Made by a program: the position numbers and the translations under genes
The notes under the pieces: generated by a model
Seen by the model: the letters and a program-made list of their open reading frames with translations, nothing else
Databases searched by the model: none
Told to the model about the DNA's origin: nothing
Shown: piece after piece, positions 26,141 to 35,134 of the stretch
Layout: each line of letters opens with the position of its first letter
How positions within the stretch are numbered: the stretch's first letter is position 1
DNA from: Gemmatimonadales bacterium UBA2982
Lineage (GTDB): Bacteria; Gemmatimonadota; Gemmatimonadetes; Longimicrobiales; Gaopeijiaceae
Assembly (NCBI GenBank): GCA_002347035.1
Contig: DEAM01000022.1
Location: forward strand, 7,333-71,332
Direction: 5' to 3'
DNA length: 64,000 nucleotides

Positions 26141-27322
26141 GTGTCTGCGCTACTTCGCTCATGGATTCCTTGGAGGGGCCTGGGGCTGCTTGTTCTTATA
26201 GCAGTATGTATCTCGAGCGCCACGCCGCGAATTGTTACCCGTTTGCTTAACCCAACAATCTCAAGTGGACTGCCCCAACCGACTTTGGAGGCCATCACTT
26301 TTCATTCCGAACTCAACGTGGCTGACCTACATACAGACGCTCTCCTCTGGGATTTGGATTTACTGAAACATCGGTCGTCAGGTCACATCGATATCCCACG
26401 CCTAGAGACAGGTCGCATTGCACTACAGTCGTTCACCGTAGTAACAAAATCCCCATTTGGACAAAACATTCGGCATACGTCTCCTGACTCAGACCTCATC
26501 ACCCTGCTCACTGTCGCACAAGCCTGGCCCGTGCGTACCTGGGGCAATTTGACGGAGCGGGCGCTGCATCAGGCCAAGAAACTCCAACGCACAGCAAACA
26601 ACTCTGGCGGCCGCCTCACCCTCGTGCAGACTCAAAACCAACTGACCGATGTACTAAGACGTCGAGAAGAGGGCGATAATACCATCGGCGCGATCCTCGG
26701 AATTGAGGGTGCCCACGCACTGGAGCGTGATCTGACCCAATTAGAGCGACTCTATAATGCCGGCTTTCGCTCTGTCGGACTCACTCATTTCTTCGATAAT
26801 GAGGTCGGTGGCTCCGCACACGGACTCGATAAGGGGGGACTAACTGCTTTTGGAATGAAAGTTGTCACCCGCATGGAGGAAATCGGTATGGCGATTGACC
26901 TTGCGCACGCTTCGCCATCCCTGATCAATGATATACTAGGGACCGCAAGCCAACCTGTCCTCATCTCGCACACCGGTGTGAAGGGTACCTGTGACAACGA
27001 ACGCAATGTTGGAGACGAGGCGCTCAGAGGTGTCGCCGTAACCGGAGGACTGGTCGGTATAGGGCTTTGGCCCGAGGCGATTTGCGGGGACACTGCAGCC
27101 GACTGGGTGCAAGCTGTGCAGTACGCAGTGGAGGTTGCGGGGATCGACCATGTCGGCCTCGGGTCGGACTGGGACGGAGCAGTCCCAGCAATCGTGGATG
27201 CAAGCGGAACCATCTACCTGGTGCAAGCACTTCTCGACAACGGTTTTGAGCGCGACGAGGTGCGAAAGATTATGGGTGGCAATGCGATTCGGGTGTTCCG
27301 ACAAACACTACCCGCGCCATAG
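26141..27322 (+). CDS. M19 membrane dipeptidase
   Basis: A 393-residue renal-dipeptidase-type zinc enzyme. An N-terminal hydrophobic segment (GLGLLVLIAVCISSA) is a signal anchor or signal peptide. The binuclear zinc site is visible as ADLHTD, the bridging glutamate in GIEGAHAL, and the histidines in LAHAS and ISHTG. GLGSDWDG is the usual final Asp block. It probably hydrolyses dipeptides in the periplasm. The GTG start comes one base after the PhzF stop, so the two are co-transcribed. Confidence 0.92.
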   Translation: MSALLRSWIPWRGLGLLVLIAVCISSATPRIVTRLLNPTISSGLPQPTLEAITFHSELNVADLHTDALLWDLDLLKHRSSGHIDIPRLETGRIALQSFTVVTKSPFGQNIRHTSPDSDLITLLTVAQAWPVRTWGNLTERALHQAKKLQRTANNSGGRLTLVQTQNQLTDVLRRREEGDNTIGAILGIEGAHALERDLTQLERLYNAGFRSVGLTHFFDNEVGGSAHGLDKGGLTAFGMKVVTRMEEIGMAIDLAHASPSLINDILGTASQPVLISHTGVKGTCDNERNVGDEALRGVAVTGGLVGIGLWPEAICGDTAADWVQAVQYAVEVAGIDHVGLGSDWDGAVPAIVDASGTIYLVQALLDNGFERDEVRKIMGGNAIRVFRQTLPAP

Positions 27323-27392
27323 GCGGCAGGTGGCACCGTAAACCACTACGACCCAGGGATTATCTTCGAAGACCGTTAACCGGAGCAGCCTT

Positions 27393-28370
27393 ATGAAGTA
27401 TCTCCCATCCCTCCTCACAGCAGTGATGCTTTTCGGGGCATGCCAGGCACAGGACCCAGGATCAACACTTCGTGGTGCCCCTAATCCTGAACCGTGGAAT
27501 TGGACCGAGGCTCAGGTACGCTCCGCTGTAGAGCAGGTTCGAGCGGGCCGAGACCTCACCCCCGACACGTGGCCTAACGGAGCCCGCGTTGCAGTACTGC
27601 TGTCTTTCGACGTAGACAACGAAACTATAGAGGGCTTGCGTTCTGGTTCAATCTCAGTAGGACCCTTATCAAACGGCGAATACGGATCACGTGTTGCATT
27701 GCCACGCATCGTTGACTTGCTCGACCAAGAAGACATCCCTGCAAGTTTCTTTTTTCCAGCTTGGAGCTTGAAGCTCGCGCCCCATCAAGCAGACGTAGTG
27801 CAGGCATCTGGCATGCATGAAATTGCTGTGCACGGGTGGATCCACGAGAGCAATTCCATTTTGGATGCAATTACGGAAAGGCGGCTCCTTAGTCAGGCCG
27901 TTGATGCACTCGAGCAACTAACTGGAGTGCGCCCGGTTGGATACCGCGCACCATCTTGGAACTTCAGCCCTAACACCCTTAGCATCATTAGAGAGATGGG
28001 ATTCATTTATGAAAGCTCCCTGATGGCAGATGACCGTCCCTATGAGCTCTTGCAGAATGGGGAGCCGACTGGAGTCGTGGAGCTTCCGGTGGAATGGATC
28101 CTCGATGATGCTCCGCTCTTCAACCCACTCGGGGACCGCTATAGTGCGCCACGCGAAGTGATGCAAGTCTGGATAGATGAGTTTGACAAGGCTTGGGAGG
28201 AGGGCACGATGTTCCTTCTGACGATGCATCCCCACATTAGTGGGCACCGCTCGCGGATCATTGCTCTCGAAGGTCTGATACATCACATCAAGACCAAGGG
28301 AGAAGTCTGGTTCTCTACCCACGCAGATGCAGCACTCTACGTTCGGGAGTTCGCGGGAATGGATAACTGA
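27393..28370 (+). CDS. NodB-type polysaccharide deacetylase lipoprotein
   Basis: A 325-residue lipoprotein: the signal ends LFGAC, lipidated cysteine 17, with GGAG 11 bases before the ATG. The NodB domain has the first motif as SFDVDNE, the second as HGWIHES (metal histidines) and the third as YRAPSWN. The central insertion and the late LTMHPHISGHRSR block resemble the PgdA/PuuE-like branch acting on peptidoglycan or small amides. The substrate cannot be settled. It would be anchored in the envelope. It follows the dipeptidase by 70 bp, suggesting a shared envelope or peptide-turnover theme. Confidence 0.88.
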   Translation: MKYLPSLLTAVMLFGACQAQDPGSTLRGAPNPEPWNWTEAQVRSAVEQVRAGRDLTPDTWPNGARVAVLLSFDVDNETIEGLRSGSISVGPLSNGEYGSRVALPRIVDLLDQEDIPASFFFPAWSLKLAPHQADVVQASGMHEIAVHGWIHESNSILDAITERRLLSQAVDALEQLTGVRPVGYRAPSWNFSPNTLSIIREMGFIYESSLMADDRPYELLQNGEPTGVVELPVEWILDDAPLFNPLGDRYSAPREVMQVWIDEFDKAWEEGTMFLLTMHPHISGHRSRIIALEGLIHHIKTKGEVWFSTHADAALYVREFAGMDN

Positions 28371-28441
28371 AACCAACTTACATGACCCCTGGACCCATCG
28401 TAGCTTTTTATGCAGAAACCCCCAAACCCATCGGAGGCAGC

Positions 28442-28927
28442 ATGTCATCAGGAAGGGTTGAGTGCATTTGGATCAAGCGCTCAGCAACTGGCAGGGTAGG
28501 TCACCGGAGCGGCGGTGCACTGGACCCCGTTGACGAGGCTTCATTCTTGAGCGGCCAAGGTATAGAAGGAGATGCAAGCTTCGGCCGTTCAACTAGGCAC
28601 GTGACGATCATTGAAAAGGAGACTTTCGACCGCGTCAGGAAAATACTCCCCGCCGCGGATCCAGCGATGCGACGGGCCAACCTGATGATCAGTGGGATCC
28701 GCTTAGAAGAGACACAAGGAAAGATCCTGACTGTGAGCGGCATCCGTATTCTGATCAAAGGAGAGACAGTCACTTGCGACCTAATGGATGAGCAGTGCCC
28801 AGGACTCGGACAGGCGCTAGACCCCCATTGGGGAGGAGGTGCCCACGGCATTGTCTTAGATGACGGCAGGGTCCGAATTGGTGACGAAGTCTCACTCTCA
28901 GCCGACCCAGACGAACATACTCCTTGA
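28442..28927 (+). CDS. MOSC-domain protein
   Basis: 161 residues from the ATG at 28442, where GGAGG sits four bases upstream; the open frame to 28382 lacks such a site. A MOSC domain covers most of the protein: GIEGDASFGRSTRHVTIIEKETFDRV is the typical block, and the conserved cysteine is in ETVTCDLMDEQCPGL. MOSC domains bind or move sulfur or act with molybdenum cofactor. The molybdenum-enzyme maturation operon near 48 kb could be functionally related, but that link is speculative. It has no N-terminal beta-barrel partner domain, so it belongs to the short stand-alone form. Confidence 0.88.
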   Translation: MSSGRVECIWIKRSATGRVGHRSGGALDPVDEASFLSGQGIEGDASFGRSTRHVTIIEKETFDRVRKILPAADPAMRRANLMISGIRLEETQGKILTVSGIRILIKGETVTCDLMDEQCPGLGQALDPHWGGGAHGIVLDDGRVRIGDEVSLSADPDEHTP

Positions 28928-28974
28928 GTAGTTGTCTTTAAAAGTTTGGCCAAAGGCCCTTAACAACTCTGAGC

Positions 28975-29664
28975 GTGCAGAATCCAGACTTCGATAGGTT
29001 GCAAGATCATATCATATCCTGTAGCCAATGTCCTCGACTCGTCGAGTGGCGGGAATACGTAGCCAGAGAAAAGCGAGCCTCTTTTAGCCAAGAGAATTAC
29101 TGGGGAAGGCCAGTGCCTGCGTTTGGTGATTGCTCTGCCTCAATCCTGGTGGTTGGCTTGGCACCTGCTGCCCACGGGGCCAACAGGACAGGCCGAATGT
29201 TCACCGGAGACCGCTCAGGTGACTGGCTCTACCGAGCTCTCTTCCGGCAAGGCCTCGCCAACCAACCGACATCAAGGACCTGTGACGATGGCCTTCAGCT
29301 TAAGGACGTTCTAATCACAGCTGCCGTCCGTTGTGCTCCCCCAGCCAACAAGCCGACACCCGCTGAGAGAGACGCATGCCGCCACTGGCTTGAGCGGGAA
29401 CTGGAGTTCCTGACCAGACTCCGGACCATCGTGACATTGGGAAATTTTGCCTACCTACAAACGCTACGAATACTAGCAAACCGGGGAATGGGGATTCCCC
29501 GTCCCAAACCCAAGTTCAGTCACGGAGCAGAACTGCATTTGGACGGAGGTCTCACCATAATCGCCAGCTATCATCCAAGTCAGCAGAATACCTTTACTGG
29601 CAAATTGACTGAGCAGATGTTTGATCAGATTTGGGCTCGAGCCCGAGACCTATCCCGACCATAA
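28975..29664 (+). CDS. Family 5 uracil-DNA glycosylase (UdgB type)
   Basis: 229 residues, GTG start. Four cysteines at 16, 19, 120 and 135 are spaced as the [4Fe-4S] ligands of UDG families 4 and 5. Motif 1 is GLAPAAHGANRTGRMFTGD, where Ala rather than Asp/Glu/Asn occupies the catalytic position, as in family 5. Motif 2 is SYHPSQQNTFTGKLT. It excises uracil and related deaminated bases from DNA. It lies 47 bp after the MOSC gene on the same strand. Family 5 is known mainly from thermophiles, actinobacteria and some other mesophiles. Confidence 0.92.
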   Translation: MQNPDFDRLQDHIISCSQCPRLVEWREYVAREKRASFSQENYWGRPVPAFGDCSASILVVGLAPAAHGANRTGRMFTGDRSGDWLYRALFRQGLANQPTSRTCDDGLQLKDVLITAAVRCAPPANKPTPAERDACRHWLERELEFLTRLRTIVTLGNFAYLQTLRILANRGMGIPRPKPKFSHGAELHLDGGLTIIASYHPSQQNTFTGKLTEQMFDQIWARARDLSRP

Positions 29665-29682
29665 GGGGATCCTCCTAGTTGC

Positions 29683-29735
29683 CGCTTCGGGACGACCGGC
29701 GCAGCTTCTAATCCCAGATAACCCTACCCGAAGCG
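29683..29735 (+). repeat. 9-bp inverted repeat in front of the PQQ-type dehydrogenase gene
   Basis: CGCTTCGGG (29683-29691) and CCCGAAGCG (29727-29735) are perfect complements with a 35-nt gap. The second arm touches the GAGG ribosome-binding site of the next gene. It could be a leader RNA stem affecting translation or a split operator. It has no U-tract. Confidence 0.45.
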
Positions 29736-29744
29736 AGGCTGTAG

Positions 29745-31760
29745 ATGCGTGCCCGGCTGATTCTGTCACTCGTTCTTATTGTCACAGGAAGCTCAGTGCT
29801 TCCCGTCGCGGCTCAAGACTGGGGCAATCCATACGGAGAATGGCGCTACTGGGGAGCTGACCAAAGAAGTACTCGATACTCCCCTCTCGACCAGATTAAC
29901 GCGGACAACTTTGAGGATCTTGAAGTCGCGTGGATCTGGCGCGGAGACAACTTCGGGCCCCGGCCAGATTTTATTCAGCGGAACACGCCAATATATGCCG
30001 ACGGCATCGTTTATTTGCTGGCCGGCACGCGACGCACGCTTGTTGCAGTGGACCCAGCAACTGGTGAGACACTCTGGTCATTTCGTGAGCCTAACACAGC
30101 TAGATGGGAAACATCACCCCGAAGGAACTACGGACGAGGAGTAGCCTACGGCGAGATCGACGGGCGTGGCGTAATCTATATGGTCACCCCTGCGTTCTTC
30201 CTTCACGCCCTCGATGCCAAGACTGGCCAACCTCTTGAAGGATTCGGATCTCAGATTCCCATTGAAGGATTCCGGGATACCGGCAGCGTAGACATGTTGG
30301 CCACACTCGGCCATCCGTACGATGTCTACAACGGAATTGATCCCTCTGTCGGTCAGATCACTACCTCATCAGCCCCCTTCCTCATCAATGGCGTGCTCGT
30401 CGTCGGTAATTCGGCGCAGCCCGGTGGTGGAGGCCAAACACGAATCGAAAATGTGCCAGGGGATGTTCAGGCCTTTGACATGCAAACTGGAGAGCACCTC
30501 TGGACATTCCACACGATTCCCAGGGAAGGAGAATTTGGCAACGATACTTGGGAGAATGACGCGTGGCGCTGGAGTGGTAATGTGAACGTTTGGGCACCGC
30601 TATCTGGGGATCCTGAACTGGGGCTAGTCTATCTCCCGACAGACGCACCCACCAATGACTACTTCGGTGGATTCAGACCTGGAAACAACCTCTTCGGAAA
30701 CAGCCTTGTGGCAGTCGACGTGCAGACCGGCGAGCGCCGATGGCACTTCCAAGCCATCCACCATGACATCTGGGATTGGGACTTTCCGGTGCCTGGTCAG
30801 CTCGTTGATGTGACTGTGGACGGCCGAGAGATTCCAGCTGTCGTTCAGACTTCCAAGCAAGCTTTCGTGTACGCATTCAACCGTGAAACGGGCGAGCCAA
30901 TCTGGCCAATAGAGGAGCGTCCCGTGCCCGCCGGCAACGTGGCCGGAGAATGGTACAGCCCAACACAACCATTCCCAACCCGACCCGCTCCATACGAGCT
31001 ACAAGGGCTGAGTGTGGACGACCTAATGGACTATACTCCTGAGCACCGACAGATGGCGCTCGATGCAGTCTCTGACATAAAACTGGGACCGATTTACACA
31101 CCGTGGGTCACAGACACGGATCCCGACGGCTTTCGTGCTACTGGCATGTGCCCGAGCGCGACTGGCGGCACAAATATCCCTGGCGGCCCGGTGATGGACC
31201 CAGTTACTGGCATACTATACGTGCAGTCTCGCAAGGCATGCTCTGGCGGTCGCCTTTCCCCTGGGTCAGATCGGGATGATGGCAGTCCAGACGGAGGCAA
31301 TGGTATCGGCGTTACAGTCGTGGACTACGGTGCTGGTGGAGGGGGCGGCTTCGCTACCATTGATGGACTGCCGATCGTTAAGCCTCCATTCGGCCGCATC
31401 ACCGCGATTGACATGAATACTGGAGAGCATCTCTGGTGGATCCCAAATGGTGAAACACCAGATCGTATTGCTAATCACGAACTCCTCGAAGGTGTGGACG
31501 TGCCGAACACAGGCTACCTAGGCAACGCCACGGCCCTGGTGACAGCAAGCCTCCTGATGTACGCGGAGGGACGTGGTGGGCGACCGGTTTTCTACGCCCA
31601 CGACAAACAAACAGGTGAGCGCATCGGCCAGATAGACATGCCAGCGCCAGCAAGCGTGGCTCCCATGACCTATCTACACGAGGGCGTGCAACACATCATT
31701 GTCCCAATCTCGGGTCAGGGCACGGCAAGCAGTTTCCTAGCACTGCGGCTGCCACAGTAG
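29745..31760 (+). CDS. Secreted PQQ-dependent dehydrogenase-like beta-propeller
   Basis: 671 residues with a Sec signal peptide (LILSLVLIVTGSSVLPVAAQ, cleavage before DW). Repeated tryptophan-docking motifs (LVAVDPATGETLWSF, VQAFDMQTGEHLWTF, LVAVDVQTGERRWHFQ, ITAIDMNTGEHLWW) mark the eight-bladed quinoprotein propeller, with the family block HHDIWDWDFPVPGQLVDV. It resembles membrane-type glucose/alcohol quinoprotein dehydrogenases without their N-terminal spans and without a cytochrome c domain, so it would be periplasmic. The substrate is unknown. A GAGG ribosome-binding site adjoins an inverted repeat, and a strong terminator follows. Confidence 0.87.
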   Translation: MRARLILSLVLIVTGSSVLPVAAQDWGNPYGEWRYWGADQRSTRYSPLDQINADNFEDLEVAWIWRGDNFGPRPDFIQRNTPIYADGIVYLLAGTRRTLVAVDPATGETLWSFREPNTARWETSPRRNYGRGVAYGEIDGRGVIYMVTPAFFLHALDAKTGQPLEGFGSQIPIEGFRDTGSVDMLATLGHPYDVYNGIDPSVGQITTSSAPFLINGVLVVGNSAQPGGGGQTRIENVPGDVQAFDMQTGEHLWTFHTIPREGEFGNDTWENDAWRWSGNVNVWAPLSGDPELGLVYLPTDAPTNDYFGGFRPGNNLFGNSLVAVDVQTGERRWHFQAIHHDIWDWDFPVPGQLVDVTVDGREIPAVVQTSKQAFVYAFNRETGEPIWPIEERPVPAGNVAGEWYSPTQPFPTRPAPYELQGLSVDDLMDYTPEHRQMALDAVSDIKLGPIYTPWVTDTDPDGFRATGMCPSATGGTNIPGGPVMDPVTGILYVQSRKACSGGRLSPGSDRDDGSPDGGNGIGVTVVDYGAGGGGGFATIDGLPIVKPPFGRITAIDMNTGEHLWWIPNGETPDRIANHELLEGVDVPNTGYLGNATALVTASLLMYAEGRGGRPVFYAHDKQTGERIGQIDMPAPASVAPMTYLHEGVQHIIVPISGQGTASSFLALRLPQ

Positions 31761-31787
31761 CTCTTCCAGACAAGGCTGGTCTTACTA

Positions 31788-31824
31788 CGCCGGCAGCCCT
31801 CACGGCTGTCGGCGCTTTGTCTTC
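31788..31824 (+). terminator. Strong terminator after the PQQ-type dehydrogenase
   Basis: CGCCGGCAGCC and GGCTGTCGGCG form an 11-bp stem with one G-U pair and a CTCAC loop, followed by CTTTGTCTT. It lies 28 bases after the stop codon, between convergent genes. Confidence 0.8.
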
Positions 31825-32891
31825 TACATCGGCATGAACATGGTCATGCCGCTCAAAGACACCTCGCCGACAAAAATATTACCTGAGGCATCCACAATCA
31901 CGCCTTCGCCAATCGTCCCATGCGGGCCATCTGTCTCATGCGCAGGGACAAAACCCTTAATAGAACCATCAGTCGCATCACCTATGTAGATACCGCGAAG
32001 GAAGCCAGGGTTCCGCTCGTCACCAGACTCGGAATCAATAGCGTAAATCGTGTCATCCTCTCCGATAAAGATATCGTTCGGCCTGCCAAATTGATGCCAT
32101 GAGCCAATGTGCTCGTAGTCCTCCGTGAAGATCTGGATTCGGTTATTTCCACGATCGACTACAAAGAGCCGGTTCTCTGAATCAAAGGCCATCGCGTGTG
32201 GGATACTGAACTGCCCTGGACCACTGCCAAACTCTCCGAAACTGTCTAGGAAGGTCCCATCTGCTCGAAACCGGGAGATACGGGCAGTCGGACCCTGATA
32301 CGAGTGACCCTCTGACACGAGGATCTCTCCATTAGGAGCGATAATGACATCGTTAGGCTGATCCAGCGCATCAGGGGGGCGACCTGTCCTTCCGGGAGTG
32401 CCTAGAACCATCAGGACCTCGCCCGTCGGAGAAAACTTTATAACCTGGTTCCCCTTCTGGGCTGCTCCCGGAGCACGCTCGAGCTCTGCTGGACTGGCTG
32501 TGCGACCATCTGTAGCCCACACGTTGCCTTCATCATCCACGTACAGACCGTGAGGGCGTACGAACATTTCAGCGCCAAAGCTAGCAAGAAGATTGCCCTC
32601 GGTATTGAAGCGCATGACAGGAGGATCCTTGGAGTCGATACAGTTATCACCTCCGCAACGCTCATGCACCCAAATGTCACGCCCATTGGGATCAATGTAG
32701 ATCCCGCTAACCCTTCCCCACTCACGTCCATCAGGGAGAACACCCCAGTTACGGTGGGTCATGTAGGAGTCAGCCAGGGACACTGAGTCTTGTAAAAAGG
32801 TTTCTGTGTCACCATCCAGACGACAACCAGACATTGCTATCACAAGGAGGGGCAGAACAATAAACGCACTCATCAGCTTAGGAATCCTCAT
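31824..32891 (-). CDS. NHL-repeat beta-propeller lipoprotein
   Basis: 355 residues from the ATG at 32891 (GGAG eight bases upstream); the frame is open to 33122, but that extension has no signal sequence in place and is rejected. The signal ends IAMSGC with the lipidated cysteine at residue 22. The body holds about six NHL repeats (GRPPDALDQPNDVIIAPNGEILVSEG; GSGPGQFSIPHAMAFDSENRLFVVDRGNNRIQIF). Such propellers bind ligands or act as lyases (peptidylglycine lyase-like), but no catalytic set can be assigned. It is surface- or periplasm-anchored and divergent from the next propeller gene. Confidence 0.85.
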   Translation of the reverse strand: MRIPKLMSAFIVLPLLVIAMSGCRLDGDTETFLQDSVSLADSYMTHRNWGVLPDGREWGRVSGIYIDPNGRDIWVHERCGGDNCIDSKDPPVMRFNTEGNLLASFGAEMFVRPHGLYVDDEGNVWATDGRTASPAELERAPGAAQKGNQVIKFSPTGEVLMVLGTPGRTGRPPDALDQPNDVIIAPNGEILVSEGHSYQGPTARISRFRADGTFLDSFGEFGSGPGQFSIPHAMAFDSENRLFVVDRGNNRIQIFTEDYEHIGSWHQFGRPNDIFIGEDDTIYAIDSESGDERNPGFLRGIYIGDATDGSIKGFVPAHETDGPHGTIGEGVIVDASGNIFVGEVSLSGMTMFMPM

Positions 32892-33134
32892 TGCATTCTC
32901 CAGTTGGCATTCAGGCAGGCTGGAACATGCGTGATGGGTATCCGGTACGAAACGTCCCCCCTTGCAGACCCCACAGGACACCGCTAGACCGACTGGATGA
33001 GACATTGCCACGACACTATGACCCTCACAGGCGGCAGAAGATTGTGGCAAGCCGATGTAGTCATCAAGAGAGTCTCTGGCTAGTTCAGCTTCATCATTGA
33101 ACGGGGGCCACAGTCGCCCCAATGGATTGTTTAG
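32892..33134. promoter_or_regulatory. Divergent promoter region between two beta-propeller genes
   Basis: This 243-bp gap must hold promoters for the NHL lipoprotein (-) and the LVIVD-like protein (+). An inverted repeat TTGCCAC (33005-33011) / GTGGCAA (33044-33050), separated by 32 bases, sits in the middle and could be a shared operator. No clear -35/-10 pair was found. Confidence 0.35.
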
Positions 33135-34484
33135 ATGCGTAGAATTCAGGACTTCGAATGGCTGCCTGCCGCTGCTCTGGTCAGCTTAATAAGCACTCCT
33201 CTCGCAGCCCAAGATGTCCCCTGGACGCCCCTCGCACGCGGGAGTGACAACATCGAGGTGCTCGGACACCTACCCCTTGGGCACCGTCTCTCTATCGCGG
33301 ATATGGATGTCGAACAGGAACTGGATAGGCCCTACGCCTACGTAGCCCGTATGGTTTACGGGACAGAGGGGCCCAAGGGTACGGACATAATCAGCATCGA
33401 AGATCCAGAAAGTCCCGAGCTAATTTACGAATGGAGAATTGAGAACCAAGATCTCCACCTCCCCACAGGGGGTATGGACGTTAAGCACTTCAAGTGGGGC
33501 GACCGCTACTACGTAGTGCAATCGCTGCAGTTCGGGCAGGGGGGACCCGACTCCGACATGGGCGCCGTCATCTTGGATGTTACCGACCTACCAGATCCGT
33601 CAAGCGTGCATGAAGTTGCCCGTATCAGGGAGCCTGATATGCCTGGTGGATTCCACAACATCTTCATCTACAAACACTCAGATGGCCGGGTCTATCTCTT
33701 CACGACCGCACGAGCACCTGGGGCGCTAGTCTACGACCTTGGGATGATCGTCGAAGGCCACCTCGAGGGAGCAAGGATTGGCATGGTACCTGTTCCGGAT
33801 TCCCCTCTCGCAGGCGGTGGTGGTGGCAGCTACCACGATTTCTATGTCGGCTACCATCCAGATACAGGAGAAGATCGCTTCTATGGAGGTGGAACCGGAG
33901 GTTACTACGTCTATGATGTGTCAGATCTTCAGAATCCTGTGCTCCGCATCACGCTGACGGGCATCAGCGGTGTCAGGTCCGGTCACACGTTCACACCTGG
34001 GCCACACGGACGATATGTGATTGCTGAGACGGAGTACCAGTATGCTCCCCTGAGGATCTTTGATCTACAGCCTGCACTCGAGGGACAGGCTGCGAATATC
34101 CGATCCCCGATCGCGGCTTATACGGCCGACTGGCAACACTTGCTTCACAATCACGAAGTGCGCTGGCCTCTCGTATTTGCCTCAGGGTACCTGGATGGTT
34201 TGCAGATCTTTAGCCTTGCCGACCCTGCAAATCCAGTGACAGTTGGTTACTACGATACATACATTGGCCCTCCCAACACGGATCGCTATTCACAGTTCAA
34301 CGGAGCTTTTGGTGTAGATGTCCGGAATCAAGATGGTCTTATTGTGGTCAGTGACATGTCTACTGGCCTGTGGACGTTCCGCATGGACGGGTTCCAGGGC
34401 TGGAGCGGTGAGCAGTGGGGTGTCCCTGATATCTCATCCGCACAAAAGTGGGACGAACCACTGAGGCGACCGATCAGCGATTAA
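33135..34484 (+). CDS. Secreted LVIVD-like beta-propeller protein
   Basis: 449 residues with a Sec signal (LPAAALVSLISTPLAAQD). The mature protein has repeated LVIVD-like blades (GTDIISIEDPESPELIYEWRI, GAVILDVTDLPDPSSVHEVARI, YYVYDVSDLQNPVLRITL, LQIFSLADPANPVTVGYYDTY) that build a propeller of about seven blades. His/Gly-rich loops (MPGGFHNIFIYKH, LHNHEVRW) might bind metal. The function is unknown; relatives are secreted, surface-associated proteins. The ATG has no strong ribosome-binding site. It heads a plus-strand run with a small exported protein, a multicopper oxidase and a membrane coiled-coil protein. Confidence 0.78.
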   Translation: MRRIQDFEWLPAAALVSLISTPLAAQDVPWTPLARGSDNIEVLGHLPLGHRLSIADMDVEQELDRPYAYVARMVYGTEGPKGTDIISIEDPESPELIYEWRIENQDLHLPTGGMDVKHFKWGDRYYVVQSLQFGQGGPDSDMGAVILDVTDLPDPSSVHEVARIREPDMPGGFHNIFIYKHSDGRVYLFTTARAPGALVYDLGMIVEGHLEGARIGMVPVPDSPLAGGGGGSYHDFYVGYHPDTGEDRFYGGGTGGYYVYDVSDLQNPVLRITLTGISGVRSGHTFTPGPHGRYVIAETEYQYAPLRIFDLQPALEGQAANIRSPIAAYTADWQHLLHNHEVRWPLVFASGYLDGLQIFSLADPANPVTVGYYDTYIGPPNTDRYSQFNGAFGVDVRNQDGLIVVSDMSTGLWTFRMDGFQGWSGEQWGVPDISSAQKWDEPLRRPISD

Positions 34485-34530
34485 CAACTCTGGCAACTTC
34501 TGAGCACAATCCACTTCCACTTGTCGGCCT

Positions 34531-35106
34531 GTGACCCCTCTACTAGGCTCCGGCATGCTTTTCATCCTAGCCGCTGCCGCGCTTTTCAGCTCTGCTGAGA
34601 TAGGTGGTAGTAACCCGACCTCCAACATTGGTCTAACCAACTGTGTCGCAGGAGGACCTGCCTATTACAGATTTCGGCTCTTCACCACGCGAAACGTACC
34701 TGGTACCGGCCTTGCCACGGGGTCGGCCGAAGTATCAGTGATTGAGGGATCACCCTTCTCAGTTTCTCTCTCTTCCGATGGGAGCTACGTGTACGATCTA
34801 CAGATCTCACTGGAACGAATGAGGATACCGGCCCAAGGCCATCTAGTTGCCTGGGTCACGACACCCGAAATCGACCACATCCAACGTATCGGGGCATTTG
34901 ATGCGGACCTCACGCTCGTCGCGCCAGTGGCCTGGAACAAGTTCATTGTTGTTATCACCCTAGAACCAATCAACGATCCCACTGCAACCACGTGGACTGG
35001 GCCCATCGCTTTCCGCGGCATGTCCCGTAGCGGGCTAATGCATACAATGGCAGGACATGGCGTGTTCGATCAGGAGAACTGTGCCATCTACGGATACGGC
35101 AACTGA
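34531..35106 (+). CDS. Small exported protein of unknown function next to the multicopper oxidase
   Basis: 191 residues, GTG start. The N-terminus (GSGMLFILAAAALFSSAEIGG) is a signal peptide. The mature part is predicted all-beta, with two blocks that look conserved in character (LEVRMRIPA-type strands then HLVAWVTTPEIDHIQRIG; VAWNKFIVVITLEP; FRGMSRSGLMHTMAGHG). The late His/Met-rich block could contact metal. Its end (35106) runs into the region just before the multicopper oxidase start, implying a shared transcript. I do not recognise a named family. Role as a partner of the oxidase is inference. Confidence 0.65.
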   Translation: MTPLLGSGMLFILAAAALFSSAEIGGSNPTSNIGLTNCVAGGPAYYRFRLFTTRNVPGTGLATGSAEVSVIEGSPFSVSLSSDGSYVYDLQISLERMRIPAQGHLVAWVTTPEIDHIQRIGAFDADLTLVAPVAWNKFIVVITLEPINDPTATTWTGPIAFRGMSRSGLMHTMAGHGVFDQENCAIYGYGN

Positions 35107-35134
35107 CGGGCGCACTCCAGCAGCAAAGATCTCT

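Noticed and set aside
27024..27304. Several overlapping frames antisense to the M19 dipeptidase
   Set aside because: The strand encoding the dipeptidase has full zinc-site motifs; the others are Arg/Pro/Ser-rich shadow frames.
33039..33122. N-terminal extension of the NHL-repeat protein back to 33122
   Set aside because: It would bury the lipobox signal sequence 77 residues into the protein. The ATG at 32891 has a good ribosome-binding site and a proper lipoprotein signal.
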